Shown here in pieces: positions 22,431 through 35,869 of a stretch of DNA of 64,000 bases. This stretch comes from Protula sp. h YS-2021 (taxonomy: Eukaryota > Annelida > Polychaeta > Sabellida > Serpulidae). The DNA lies in contig OX457024.1 in assembly GCA_949752745.1 (NCBI GenBank), positions 46,628,490-46,692,489 on the forward strand, read 5' to 3'. Within the stretch, counting starts at the first letter, position 1; each line of letters opens with the position of its first letter. Under the pieces are notes generated by a model. That model did no database searches and was not told where the DNA came from. It saw nothing but the letters and a program-made list of their open reading frames with translations. The position numbers and the translations under genes were made by a program.

Positions 22431-22779
22431 GTACGTTTTAAATATTTATTTTAGTTTTATAATTGCAAGAAGGTAGCATGTTGTTAATGTAGTTGTGTCC
22501 CGAAGAGCGGATAATATCTGTTTTTGCATCTGGCCCTTTGAAGCAGCGATATAAGTACTTCAGTATTAAGATAGCCCTTTGCATATTTTAAGGTACCCCA
22601 TTATCCATACTTTATCGTGTCTTACACCAACCTTGATTTGTGATATTAACACAATAGTGGTCTTTTAACTACTAGTGGTCGTCTTCTTATCGTCAGACAA
22701 CCGAAAATAAACGCATAAGGAAACAAAAGCAAAACAAAGAAATTTTAGGGGACCTTAACCGCAATTGTCAGCCTGTTAG

Positions 22780-23640
22780 ATTCTATATGGAATGTCATTT
22801 TCATATTTATCAGACAATGTTGACATGAAGATCTAAGTTTTGATATCAAAAATTGATTTTTCAATATTAATGAGTAATTTCTGATCTCAAAATGTCATAT
22901 TTTGACATCCAGAAGTAATTTTTGCTGTCTGTCATTATATTATTGATATCGTAAAGTGTATTCTTAGTTTCAAAAAGTAATTCTTGATATCAATAAATAT
23001 TTAGAGATGTCAAGAAATATTTATTGACATCAAAGATGATTTAATGATCTCTGAAATTGATTTTAGAGATAAAAAATTCAACTCTGAAAAGTAAAAATGA
23101 AATAGATGATAGCAAAATCTCAGTTCTCAACTCTATAATGTATTTTCCTTTCATTGATATCAAGATATCATTATCTCAGATTGAGACTTGTTTAATTTAT
23201 ATTTTTGCAATCTAAAAATGAATTTTTTGACCTCAAAAATAAATTTTTGATATAAAAATATCGGTCTTTTTATATAAGGAAGTCAGGAGCACATATCTGT
23301 GAATAAAATAATGACTGGCCGTTCTATAGAGAATCTTTCTTTTGTTTTTTACTGTACACAAAAGAAGCAGTTGATGATTTAAAAAATTGAGTTGTTGTTA
23401 TTGATATCAATAATTTCAACTTTTCATCCGCAAAATTTAATTGACGATTCGTTAGATGTTATGTAAATGAGTGTCTTCTTTAATACTGTTAAGTTTGCAA
23501 AATTGATTTTTTGATCTCAAAAATAAATTGTTGCCATCTACAATTACGTTATTGATAGCACAATACAAGATCTACATTGATTTATTGATATGTTTGATTA
23601 TATTTTATATAAAATAGCATTAAATGTTAAACGACATCCC
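22780..23640 (+). repeat. AT-rich GATATC/GAGATC repeat, copy 1
   Basis: Dense words such as TTTTTGATATCAA, GAGATCAAAAA and CAATAAATATTT in both orientations. Homologous copies are at 37,840-38,570 (same strand) and 53,640-54,420 (opposite strand). Located in the third intron found here. Confidence 0.7.
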
Positions 23641-26600
23641 ATAATTCTAGGGGTCTTCTTTTAGCAAGGTGTATCCTATCTAGAATGACCAGTATACTTT
23701 CATATTTGAACTAGAATGTGAGTCGACTTAACATAAGTGTCCACCCAAAACAGACTATTGCTTTCTTTCTTATCTTCATGAAAGCATGTTGTGCTGGCTC
23801 CTACATCTTTATATCAATGTTATAATGATGTAGAATAAGAACACTTAAAGGGTCATACAATCTTCATGAGTTTGAATGCTTACAAAGTAGACAACTTGTA
23901 CTTCGCCACATCAAGAACATGCTAAAATAGACTTTTAACTGCCCTAGAATGAACTTACTAGGTGCGGCTTATGCATTCTTTTTAGTTGTACGTGTTTCCA
24001 AAATAAGACTTAATGTAAGTATCTCTACATAAAAAAGGATATTACTTGTTTTTCCGTTCCCATGATAAAATAAAAGAGTAGATAGTGAACTTTAACATTA
24101 AGTTCTTTAAAGACAACGGCTAGAATGGTGAGTGCAGTTATCACACCAAGTACAGCACCTGAAGTTCAAATGTGGATCATAAACTTTCGAAGCGGAATGT
24201 CTAGTCTACCTACATACCACTGGCCACGCGGATAATATTTTGCACCTAATATCAAGTGGCCAGAAATGTTGGTTACGCCTTCCGTTCTATTTGGCATGTT
24301 TACCAACAAGACCGTCCGCACACGTTTACATCAATGTCATAAATCAGTCAAAATAGATTGATCACACTAAATTCGTTTTCTGCTTTTTGTCTGAGTGGCT
24401 GACATTTAAAATACTAGGTGTACTATTTATCTTGGTCATTATAAATGTGAATCAGTTCCATCAACCTCATAATTGCTACCGTACGAAAACATGAATCACT
24501 TGGCAAAATACTTTAATACATTCTTTTTAAGTCTCAGGTTTCAGAACAGGACACTACATCTTCTCACCATCACAGTAATAATAGAGTATCAAATTCTTAT
24601 TAATATACGTATCCCTATCAAAGTGGATTATACTTGCAGACAAGCTAAACTTTTCATCACTTTTGCTTCTGGACATGCAATCTATGCGGTTTTTGTCGTT
24701 CACCTAAAACGCTAAGTAATAGCTGGGGCATAGTAACATCAATGGCCACGTCGATTCAGGATTATGCATTGTTTTGGAGTGACTTACTTTCAAACTAGAA
24801 TTGCCAGTGTACTTTCGCGTCCTGAGCATTTAAAGTATCAACTAGAATTGTGAGCACAAAGCAACTGTCCACTCAAAAACACGAGTCATGCGTTCTTCTA
24901 TTTTGCATGAATACCAGTATACCAAGATTGATCTGTGCACGCTTACATCAAGGCGTTCACTTTCAAAACTTGAACACTCTTCAAAGAAACTAATCGTTTT
25001 AGAAAGCAGGCATTGTTTACTTAATTAATTAGATCAGGTACAAAAAAGAAATATATGACAACACTCTTTAAGGCCAAAGCGGGATAAAATGCATGTGTTT
25101 GCTGACATATCTAACAGTCTTCTCACATGAAAAAATCTACATTCTAAATCGTCGGGGTTCTCCCTGTTTAGGATAAAAAATTATTAGTCGATGTTTTGCC
25201 TCTATATCACAGTGCTGTTTTATTAACTGGGTTTTAAATATTTTGTTTGAATAGGTTGCAATTACAGTACAAAAATGATTTGTTAGGAACTCTTTAACGT
25301 TTGATGTTATTGTCGTTATTCCACGTATATTTTTCGAAATAAACACGACATCTCTTGAAGCTCGTTATGAAAATGTCAATATGACGTAAAAGACGCCGCT
25401 GAAGAAATATCACTTAAAAAGCCTAAAAGTTGTAATGAATGTTGTAATGAAGTAACGTTGTAATGAAAATACACGCATATCCTATGCGTGGTACTTTAAT
25501 ATAGTTTTGAACGTCACTTGACTTTTGATCAACTGACCGAATAAATTATTGTTTCATTATTGCATATCTAGCAGTGAATGTGTTACAAAACAATCTTAGT
25601 GAAAGAAGCTGCCAAAGTGCGATACAAAAACAACGTTGTTGTAACTTCATAGCAATACGACATTATTTGGAGAGGATTTTAAGCAATATTACAGTTGATG
25701 AAGTTTAAACTTTTCGCTTTTAATATTAAGTTTAATGAATTTTTCTAACAGATACCAACACTATACACTATACATGCAATATTCACCATACGCAACTTAC
25801 TTTCTTAGTTACATTGTTTCGTTTACAGGAAAGAGATTCTTCTATCGTTCCTCTTTCTATCTGTGCTGTCTAAGCCAAGAAACATTTATTTTCTATACAT
25901 TAGAATTGCTCAGCTAACAAATGCTAGCAATCACAAACACCTTTGTAACATTAAAAACATTTCAAGACTGTTCTGCGAAACAATAAAAAAAGTAACTCTC
26001 TGAACTGCAAACCTCAATTACGGTGTGTGTACGCAAGATGTTCGACCGATCAAATGTCTGCTAACTTATTGTTTAAAATGGTTAAAAGTTACGTCTTTCA
26101 AGGCCTAGCAACATCTACATTCAATATTCAGCATCTTTACAGTGCCCGCATGATACGACAACAGAATATTCAAAAATAATCTCAAACAGACTGAATTTAT
26201 AGAAGAGATCTCGGCACAAAGTTGGAAAAAGCGAAAAATACTCCTGAATAATTCTGATGTCACGTCTATGTCAAATTTTAAAAAGGCATTATATTACTGT
26301 CAGCTATATCGCTAACTATACTGTGGCAAAAATATATTTGTAACACATAAAATATTTCTGACATTTAAAAAGAAACTTTTGATCCCGCCACAAAGGCAGA
26401 ATAGAAATAACTAAGAAAGTATATTACGCATGATAATTGTCAATGTTAAGTCAGTGCAGAATCTGAGCAAAAATTTTAGAATACCAGCAAATTTATTGAA
26501 TTGATAAAGATCAGGCTTCGTACTCAGGTGTCTTATGTCAAACGTGACAAGTAAGCAATAGAAAGTTTCAAGTCAGTATGGCTATTTACATCATACATGT

Positions 26601-27140
26601 GATGATGGCCTTAGCCAGTTACAAGCGAAGGCAAGTACTTTGTCAAACACTTCCAGCGGTTCGGTAGACATAGTTCAGCCATAGAGGTTTTCCAAACAAT
26701 CACCAAAATATTTCATGACATTACAGTCACGGTATGACGGCAAATAAATTGTCAAATATGTCAAATATAGTCACAAATGAACAGGGGACTAACACTTGCA
26801 ATGCACGCAAGAAGTCATGCGTTTACCATTCATAGTGGCATTAAAGTATAATATGCTTCCCTTAAAGGATATTATATTATGAAATGTGTACCTATAAAAC
26901 ATAAGCCCGCTTCTCACACAGCATTTTCTACGTTGGTAGATAGTTGGTAGGCTGCAAAAGAAATGTTGTGGTTCAGCTTATGCCTCAATACCGGCACATC
27001 AGTCTTCTTATGCAGATTTTACCATATTTGTTAAGAGCAAAACTTGGCATGTGGAGTAAGCTACTGTAGAAACCTTTTACGCTCAAACGTGAGTTGTTCT
27101 ATTCTTTATCAAATACTTGTAAATGCTTCTATCTTGTTTA
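23641..27140. other. intron with degenerate repeats
   Basis: AACTAGAATGTGAG-type words recur at roughly 23,705, 24,120, 24,795 and 24,840, suggesting an old tandem array up to about 25,000. A small GTTGTAATGAA repeat lies at 25,429-25,465. I see no exon. Confidence 0.4.
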
Positions 27141-27143
27141 TAG

Positions 27144-27356
27144 CTGATGGCTGCCCCTTTGATGCTAGTCCTCCCATCAAACAAGCGTGCTTAGAATGGT
27201 GGTGGGAAAATATCAAATGCTCACCAAATGGAACGCAATCGCCGGTTAATAACTACGCTGTATGGAAGGATTCTACAGCTGCTGATGCTCGATCATTCAT
27301 GAATACGCAGAGAAGTGGACCGTGGCTATATGCGCACTTCGAGGGCTGTTTGGGGG
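27144..27356 (+). CDS. MACPF gene, cysteine-module exon 2 (phase 1-1)
   Basis: 213-bp exon after the acceptor TTTATAG (ending 27,143) and before the donor GTAAGT at 27,357. Enters and leaves in phase 1. The module repeats the pattern C-x11-C-x9-C with a tryptophan triplet (EWWWEN), then GTQSP and a closing CLG in place of CFG. The first cysteine pair spacing is the same as in module 1, and the whole is 6 codons shorter. It was probably made by exon duplication. Confidence 0.75.
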
Positions 27357-27539
27357 GTAAGTAGTGCAGAAAAGATTGCTACATTTGTTTGTTGAATTCG
27401 TAATGGCAATATGGCATTGTTTTTCCCTCTGATTCATATTTTTCTTGCATCACCTAGCCCCGCTAACTAGACTGGGAAGGTTAGCGTTAGGATTAATAAA
27501 TATGGTAGAGATATACTGTAGCACGGTCTCGAAGTAACA

Positions 27540-27910
27540 GTAGGGGTGTCTGAAAATGTGACAGGAGATATGCCACCTGGTGAGATGTCACCCGGTTACC
27601 TGCCACATAGGGGTTTTGCCACCCGGGGATTTACTACCCAAAATTTACTTTCTGTTTAGTTTTCTTTTAATAAAATCTATGTATATCTGAGCAAATATTT
27701 TATTTTCAACAGAAGTTTATAAACCAAATTGCGACTTAAATTAGAACTATATCTAGACAGTTCAATTGCACTCAAAAGAGTGTCTGTTATCGTATAATTA
27801 CAGAACTAAATCCAGTCGTCAAACTTAATTACAATCAACTGAGCACCTTTTATCGTACAATTACAGAACTAAATCTAGTAATTGAACTGAATCGTAACCA
27901 ACAGAGTATC
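27540..27910. repeat. short local tandem repeats in intron
   Basis: 27,560-27,640 has GCCACCCGG/GCCACCTGG words. ATTACAGAACTAAATC at about 27,798 recurs about 62 bp later. Confidence 0.6.
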
Positions 27911-28099
27911 TATCGTCACACGTTCACAGTTAATCCATGTTGTATGATATTCCACGCAAAAAGTCCAACATGTTGCTTTTCGGGAAATCGGCCACAAATG
28001 TAGCAATACATTGTTCACGGTGGTGGTACACGCGTCGAGGGCCTTCTGCGACGCGACCACCCATCTACTGAGTCAAAACAACCTTGTTCAGTGCCTGTT

Positions 28100-28460
28100 G
28101 CTTCTTAAGAACATCAATGAAGCACCATATGTTGGGGTAAAAGGCAGTTAGTGCCGACAGAAGTTTGCGGTGAAATGCCTCGTCTCATTCTCCTTCACTT
28201 TAATTCTAGTTCAACAGCCACTTCTACGTCTCTTCTCACATTCGTAAGAGACAATCCGTTTACAAGGTTCTTATGTTTAACATAAAAGAACTCCTCGTGC
28301 AGAATTTCCTTGGTCGGTTCTATATACTCCATGGAGAATTTCATGGGGAGAGATTGGTATAAAACGCTGTAAAGCGAAAAGGGTTGTGTTAAAAGCTGGG
28401 GGAATTTTGCGAATCCAAAAATCAAAAATAAAGGGAAGGAGCTTGGGTTTACGATGCATT
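28100..28460 (-). other. unidentified minus-strand coding-like fragment
   Basis: Minus frames 28,459-28,277 and 28,425-28,195 overlap and contain a PHEILHGVYRTDQGN stretch that looks like old coding sequence, perhaps from a transposase. The family cannot be named from what is visible. Confidence 0.25.
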
Positions 28461-28549
28461 CATAGCTGTGTCAAGATTTGTGCCAAGATCTCTCTCTCTC
28501 TCTTGACAGTAGACTTTTGTCATGGCGCAAGGTGTTAAACACCCAAAAG

Positions 28550-29090
28550 TCACGACTCTCAACGAAACCCATTACAGGCTGTGAGCACATTCTGCTACCT
28601 GAATCCTACTACCACTGAGAATACTGTCCTAGACGATACCATCAATGTCAGATCGTCAAGAATGCTACTGCATTTGGCAGACTCACCAAACTGGCATGGA
28701 TAAACTCAAACTTGGCCAGCAGAACTAAGGTAGCGAAACATAGGCAAGCTTCTATCATAAAGAAAAGAAGCTACATTCCAGATCAATTAGGAAGAGAGGT
28801 CGGTATTGAAGAAGTCGTTTATCGAACACCGACTTCTCCCCTGGCTGGGCCATGTACGCTGAATAATGGATGGTTGCCGAATCAGACCTGTCCAACTGGC
28901 GTTCAAGAGCCCCGCTTCAAGCATGTGTGCAAACGTGACATTCTACCTTCAGGCCTGGCAGATGACAAATGGGAAACTGTTTTCTGAAAACCGAGCAGTC
29001 TGGAGGTCCAATAGCCGCGAGTTCAGAACCATGACTCTAGATGGATCAACTAACCTCCCCAAAAATAATAATATATACATTTCATAAGAA
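28550..29090 (+). mobile_element. LINE reverse-transcriptase C-terminal fragment
   Basis: Broken frames resemble the 3' part of non-LTR retrotransposon ORFs: FCYL-like words near 28,590, a DQLGREVGIEEVV segment, a GPC-to-RFKHVCKRDI stretch near 28,915-28,940 equal to the common RFKDVCKRDL motif, and a following W-rich piece. Heavily truncated, intronic. Confidence 0.6.
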
Positions 29091-29139
29091 GTTAAAAAGC
29101 GTTCAGCCCTGTTAGTTGTTGGATAGGTGACCGTGGCTG

Positions 29140-29420
29140 AATATGAATAAGCCTCAAATTAGGCTTTTATGTCCTCATGGGTTTTTAACATCGATTTTGT
29201 AACTGAAGGCTAATTTGAGATGTGAGTTTTATACTAATGCTAAATTGTCAAATATTTAACATTTCGGCACAGTCTCAAATTAACTGCAAATTAATACCAA
29301 AGTAAGAGAAGGAAATGTGAAATTTTAAGACTGTTCAATGTAAGACCAGTTCGTGCTTTTAATTTAATCTCAAATTTGAAGTCAAATTCGATATTTTTTC
29401 GTTTCGAAAAAAGCCAAGTG
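29140..29420. repeat. AT-rich CTCAAATT repeats
   Basis: CTCAAATTA, CTAATTTGAG and similar words recur in both orientations. This resembles the style of 32,330-33,640. Confidence 0.4.
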
Positions 29421-29529
29421 AACATCTCATATCATTAGTATGTTTTATTTAAACTCTGCTTGTTTGTTTCGTGATGTCACTTATTGGTGATCATATATTT
29501 ATTGACTCATGAACATACATTTGAAACAG

Positions 29530-29768
29530 GCTGTCCAACAAATGAACCTCCATACGATGGCTCATGCTTTCCTCGACTCTGGGAACAATTGAATTGTTTG
29601 CCTGGTGGTGCGAAATCTCCACAAAATATGTCACCGGAAAAATTGAAGCAGGTGATGAGCATAAGTCCATTCAATTTGGCTGCAGACATCAATTTAATCA
29701 ACCATTACGCGCTGAGAGATGGAGATGCGGCGTACGAACTGTGCTTTGGCAGGCAGCAAAGGGTCTGA
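29530..29768 (+). CDS. MACPF gene, cysteine-module exon 3, likely last exon
   Basis: Follows the acceptor TTTGAAACAG (ending 29,529) and starts in phase 1, matching module exon 2. It encodes C-x10-C-x9-C with LWEQLN, GGAKSP, a longer middle, and CFG near the end, then five residues and TGA at 29,766-29,768. The sister exons have a donor one or two codons after CFG or CLG; no GT or good GC donor is present here, so it reads as terminal. A small frameshift or a non-canonical donor leading to further modules cannot be excluded. The first AATAAA I noticed downstream is near 30,527. Confidence 0.65.
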
Positions 29769-29819
29769 CACACTACATAGTAAGTACAAAATTACATAAA
29801 AACCAGGGAGAAAAATAGT

Positions 29820-31085
29820 TACTTCTCGTCACAATTTTAATGCGGTCAAGAGTCTAATGCCTCTATGGCACAATATTGAGCTCAAAGAAATTAACACCTT
29901 GCAGTCTGACACCTTTTCCTAAACTGGGCATTGGTCACGTTAATTTGAATCTTTTAAAGTACGTGCATTTGCGGTCCAACTAAAAGCAAAATGAATTTTG
30001 CAGTAAACAAATTTAAGGGCTCAAAGACACTAAAATGTCTAGTCTATCGTTCCCCGGGGACAGCTGTACAGGGGGCAAAATGTACTGTTACACCGGCGAG
30101 AGTACGTCGGACTATTGCTAAACCAACGATGATGGCATCTTCAGTGAGATTCTGGGGTGAGGGAAGTAGGCAACCATTTGGAAAACCGATGGTCATTAGG
30201 CTCGTAACGTTACGTAGTGTTTAGGGACGAATCGTGGTTTCTGTTGTTTCCAAATGTCACCTGCCAACGAGTATACAGTATACAGTATACAATGTGTTCT
30301 TGAAGTCAATAGATTTGGTGGAGTGAGTACGATGCTGTGAGTGCTAGTCATCGCTTGCAGGGAAGAAGGGTATCTCCAGTGTAAATTAACAGTTTGCAAC
30401 TGCGTTTAAATTGTCTTGAGCAGATACGATCAACCAAATAATCTCCAACGATGTGAGAATAAGTTTTTATTCTATTAATGAGTTTTTTTAGCAGATTATG
30501 ATTAAGTAGCTGTCATATGTATACGTAATAAAACTGAAGTAAGACATTAATAAAAATAAACAATGTCAGTAAAATGCAACTATCACTTATATAGTTATTT
30601 CGTCCCAACTCCGAAGGCTTAAGAAGAGCTGAACTGGAGTAATGGAGACATTACAAAGTACCTTAAAGCAGATAATTCAATTACCCCTTTTACTGCAACT
30701 CACTCAAAATCTTTGGGAGGAGGATGGAGTGGGAGGGGGCGGGGGGATTTAGGTGCGAAGAAATATATGATTAACGAGTGGTCGACGTTTTGTCGGCCTG
30801 TGCACTTGTTTTAACCGCCTATATTTTTGGCAGTCGACGTTTAGATTGTCGATGTTTTGTTCGGATACCCTTAAAGAATGCACATAAAGCCAATGCAGGG
30901 AGCGGGACACACCCACTACAAATCGTATCCGGCAAAGAACGTATGTAGGTCAAAATGTACCAGGGACGGGACGTACCCAGGTAAAAAGGTGCCCATGGTG
31001 GATCGGACATAGCACAGAATGTACCCGAACAGTTAAAATGTACCCGAACAGACTGTAACTCAGTGGGAATGCACCTGTTTTAAAA
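29820..31085. other. no gene seen
   Basis: Holds GTATACAGTATACA repeats near 30,272, a G-rich run at about 30,716-30,750, and a small AATGTACCCGAACAG duplication at about 31,018-31,052. Confidence 0.5.
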
Positions 31086-31089
31086 AATA

Positions 31090-31930
31090 TGAACACTTTT
31101 GAGGAAGTACCTTTTAGAATTATTTGTCAACTTGATAAAAATGTTATAAATTCCTACTTCACTTCTCGAGGAAGTTGGACAGGCGCCACCCCTGTCATCG
31201 TATCAATATCTAGTTTTGCTTCTTTATGGAAGTTTATTATCCGAAGTCTAATCAATGTTGCGTTAATGGAAGTCGTCCAAAAAGTTAGGAAATCGACGTT
31301 ATTCAGACGTCGTGAAAGTGACAACATATAGACGTCCAAAATTTAATTATTTAGGTCTTGACAGCGCCAAGCACAGTGTAGTCACCGCTGCATCCCTGGC
31401 TCACTCGGTCAGAAGGGGTAGTTTGAAGTCGATTTCAACTAATATTTTTCAAAAATAGGTGCTAAAAACGTGCATGCTTTTCTTTATTTTTAAGTGACTT
31501 TTCATGACTACCATTTGGGGTGAGCGATAATATAAGGAAGTTATTGTTTGCTTGAATTCGACTTCTATATAGCTTTGTTTAGACGTCATGAAAACGACGA
31601 CATGTAAAAGTCTGAAAAATTAATTTCTAGGATCGCCATCTTGACAGCAACAATCATAGTATAGTCACCGCTCTATCCTTGGGTCATTCGGTCAGAAAGA
31701 ATAGTTTGACGTCGGTTTCAATAGACATTTTTCAAAACTAGGTGAAAAAACTTGCATGCTTTTAACTCTTCGGTTTGATCTATTTTAGAAGTGACTTGTC
31801 ATGGCTACCATTTGCAGTGAGCGATAACAGAAGGGGTTAATTGTTTGCTTGGGTCCGACTTCTATACAACGTCAATTTTTTTCGACATCTATCCCACATC
31901 GATTTGACGTCTTTTCAAAGTTGCGATAAA
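31090..31930 (+). repeat. two tandem ~280-bp copies of an ACGTC-rich repeat
   Basis: 31,305-31,580 and 31,583-31,880 share GTGAGCGATAA, a TCACCGCT stretch, CATTCGGTCAGAA-like words and CGACTTCTATA in order. Related copies are near 34,850-35,600, 54,850-54,950 and, inverted, 55,500-55,790. Confidence 0.7.
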
Positions 31931-32329
31931 GACGTGCATTACACATCATAGAAAGTTGTGTTTTAGTTGCGAAGCTGGAAGGGGAAAGAAAGGGGAGAGA
32001 TAATTGCTTTTCAGTACTCCGCGTTACCTAGATAAAGAGGGCTTTTTTGTTTGCATTTGGTTAAAAAGGGATATTATTTCTAGCTTAGTACTCCGTACTA
32101 ATTTTTTGTATGTGTTGAAAATCATGTTTGCATGGCGATTCCTACGCGTTATCATTTATGTATAAAATTACTGACCAGCAATTCTGTTTGACATTTCTTT
32201 CTTTATGTTTTCTTTTCGCAAGCGATGGAAGGGGGGCTACGAGGGAAGGGGACGGAGACGGCGGCATAATTGCCCTGGAGAGGACGAGCTATATATCCCT
32301 CCCCTGTTGATTGCCACCGAACCCCATAA

Positions 32330-33640
32330 TAAACATTTTCCGGAATCGTTTAAAGCAACTTTACGCATCAATGTAAAATTTTGACATATTAGAATTTAGT
32401 CTATAAAACATTATTTTAGATATTTCAGATAGACTGAAATTATGATAGTTCAAATTGAATTAAGATCTAGAACTAACACCGATTTTTTTATTTATAATGA
32501 ATTTTAAATGTCTTCGTTGATTTTTATATTTCTAAATTGACTTTCAGATTTTTTAAAATAGAATATCAGATAGTTTCAAATCATTGATCATAACTTAAAT
32601 TATACAATAACTGTGAAAGGCAGTGCATAAAATTTATTTATTTATCTTAAAATCAAATGTCTATGCAGTTACTTGAACTATTAAAGGAATAGCTAGTCTC
32701 TTTCCATAATGATTTTCACCAGTGAAAAAGTGCTTTTCTGAAGCTTCTGAGCATCATGGATTCTCTGTATAAATTACTAATGAAATTTAGACGAAATAAA
32801 TGCGATTTAGAAATGAATTTAGATATTCAAACTTAAACAATAATATCTCAAATTTAATTAGAAATATACTAAATTCAATTTATATATCTGAAATTCATTC
32901 TGTATGCGTTCGAAATTAGCATATCTACAGTTGAATATGTATAAACCCAATTTTCTGTCCAAAATATGTTTAATTTGAAAGATCTAAAATTCATCAGAAA
33001 AAAAAAACGTTTCATTCCAAATGAACCGATTCATTTAATATGAATAACTTTTGGTTATTCCTCAAACACGTGGTGGAAGTGGTTGGGATGAAGGGGAGGG
33101 GTAGGGGTCACACAAATGTATGTATAATATATTACATACTCGGATATCCATGCCAACATATAAAAAATTTTATTCTGAATACCAGCCCCTATTCCCTCTC
33201 TCTACATCAATGTGTGAAATATGCTACTTGTTTCCAGTGCACATTTATTGCTTAATGTTAGACGGATAAAATCGAGTTATGGATAATGTCACTACCTTTT
33301 TCCGTCAAAGATTTGTTCAATTTATTTAGATAATTAGATATATATGAAATCCTATAAAAGATATCATAACTTATCTTTTCCCGTGTTTTATCTTATCTAA
33401 TTGAATTTTCGGTGTCTTCAAACATATTTTTAACATTTCTAATTGAATTTTAAATATCTGAAACTATTTAGACGTATTTTTTGTTAATCATTGGTACCTT
33501 TTGTTGTTTAGAGATAAATTTAAATTCAATTAGATACATAAAAAATTATGAATAAATCTCAAATGGTACTATATGTATATTATATAAATAATAATTGAGA
33601 TCAGTAGAGTATTTCGTGGTATTATTTTCAGATCTCCTTA
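32330..33640. repeat. AT-rich region of AAATTCAATT/AGATATTT words
   Basis: Short partly palindromic AT words repeat throughout, with one GC-richer interval at 33,070-33,210. No gene. Confidence 0.45.
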
Positions 33641-34850
33641 AACGAATGGCTGATGTCTATCAATATTATCTTGCGAAGTTGACAATGCCATTTCATAATT
33701 TAAGTTTATAATCCTGTATTTTCCTTTGGGCCGTAATTAAATGCTGTCACATGCATAGTATAGTTCTATTGTTGGTTTTTTTAGATCTATTCAACTGGCG
33801 AGAAAGATACTTCAGAGCTAAATAATCGCCGCATTCACGGTATTTGTTAAAGGATCACTTCATATGAATAACATCTAGTTAAAAGCTTGTATGCTTTTAT
33901 CAGGCAAAATACTCGCAACATCTACAGCAACGATATGCTCCTCAGCGATGCATATTATAATAACACGGACTACTCATTCTCAAGTCCTTCTGCAAATTTA
34001 GTGCTCCAGGCTAATGATACAGGATCGACTGCTGCATAGACGTTCAAACGAAAATAAAAATGAAATGTGTTCAGCGTCCAACTACAGCCTGATTACCTTT
34101 CTACGCGTATTCATGACCGACAACAACTTTCCAACTGCATCAAAATTAAGAGGTATTAAAATCCAAAACTCGGCACAATGAATCCTATGATGGTTATCAA
34201 TTTTATATATTCATAAAATTTTATATTTTTTATATAACTAAAGACTGAATACATTCGCTTCTAATGTATAAAGTGTTAAGATTATAGTTAGGAATTGTAT
34301 TTTGTACCTTGACATTGTTTCTCCCAATGTCTTACTCTGTGAATCAGAAGCAATTCCTTATTTGAATTTTACTTTTAGTGGGAATCACTACCCAAAAGGC
34401 AACAGTAGAATTTGCACTTTTTCCCAAATATTATTGATAATGGATAGCGTAAGGTAAACGTTGTTTCTACATCTGTTTAGAGGTTAAAATGATAACAACC
34501 AAGAAAATATAAACTACTAATCCTACTACTACCATTGCTACTACCACCAACAACATTAGCTAACAGGGACCACCACGTAAATAAGGAATCCCGTAGCTAA
34601 ATCTGGGCCGATTCTTTCGAAAACCAAAGCTTAAGAACTTTGGATTCAAGTAAGTAATCTGAGATCGGTGTTAGCCATCTGAGATTTGAGATAAGCTTTT
34701 TAATTTTGGCTCCCCAGTATTCTAGAAAGAGATTTGGTTTAAATCATAGTCTGCTGTTTCAAGATAATTCACTTAAATCTAAGGAAAGTGCATAGACTTC
34801 TTAGAATTGAGAAATCTGTCTCAGGACGGCGGATTTCACTGTTTTGCTTA
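33641..34850. other. no recognisable feature
   Basis: AT-rich, with an ACTACTACCA trinucleotide-like stretch near 34,518-34,550. Nothing else supported. Confidence 0.5.
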
Positions 34851-35620
34851 CACAGCACATCAGTATAAATTGAGGTTGTCTCTAACGTCGCAAGGTTCGA
34901 CAACGTTGGATCAACCTCGGGTTTGGATTGTTTATGGAAGTCGAAACAACGTTTACCTTCCGCCGATAAGACATCGATTATTCGACTTCAAGCAAAGATT
35001 GTAGATGGAAGTTCAAATAATGTCTCTCTCCCAAGGTTGTACAGACATCAGGAAAATATTAATCTATAATCACCCTCTAGAAGTGAAAATTATAGGGTGT
35101 TGTGGTCACTCCTTCGTCAAGATAACCCAGCCCTTGGGTCATCCGGTCACACAGAATATGTATGAAGTCGACTTCCACGAATAGTTTTCAAAAGGTGGAG
35201 AAAAAATTAAAATTCTTGAAATTTTTATACTGTTGGTCCTGTTTTTATATTTTAGTCCCAGGGGAACGACAAAACAAGGATATCTTTTTAGGTTGAGAAT
35301 CCAACGTCTATACAACGTCCATTTTTTTAGGTCTATCCTACGTTGATTCTCCCTCGTCTATTCAAGATTTCACCAAAGACTTTGATTAGACGTTGAAAAA
35401 GATTGCGTTTTGATTGCGGGGAAAGGAATCGCATGAACGGGGAAAGGAATCGCACGAACAACGTTTTTTCAACGCTAACTTGTGTCAAAGACGTTAATAA
35501 AACGTGGACCCATGGTCGCGACCAATCAAACTCAATTACTGTTGTAGTCTGGTCGGGTCGACGTCGGAAGCTCAAATCGACGTTGGATCGACGTCAAAAT
35601 GTTTAGTGGGTGAGAACTCG
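34850..35620 (+). repeat. ACGTC/ACGTTG-rich repeat, copy 3
   Basis: Contains TTGTTTATGGAAGTCGAA, TTGGGTCATCCGGTCA and CAACGTCTATACAACGTC, shared with the 31.3-kb pair and with the inverted copy at 55.5-55.8 kb. Short open frames on both strands are repeat artefacts. Confidence 0.6.
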
Positions 35621-35869
35621 GACTGAAACCCTTCATTTGATCAAATTCATTTTTACTATCCCAAGTGCCGAAGCGCAGTAGATGCTTTCATAGGTGAGCT
35701 CATCCCTCCAGCCCTACCTTCCTTCTAAAAATAATCAGAAAACCTTTGATTATTAAGCTCGGCCTGTTAAACTTCCCCTTACAAAACAAAGGAAAAAGAA
35801 GGAATTCCAACGTTTGAAGAATTTGAAGAATTTTTTGTTAGAGCACCCAACCAAAACTTTGTATGGAGT

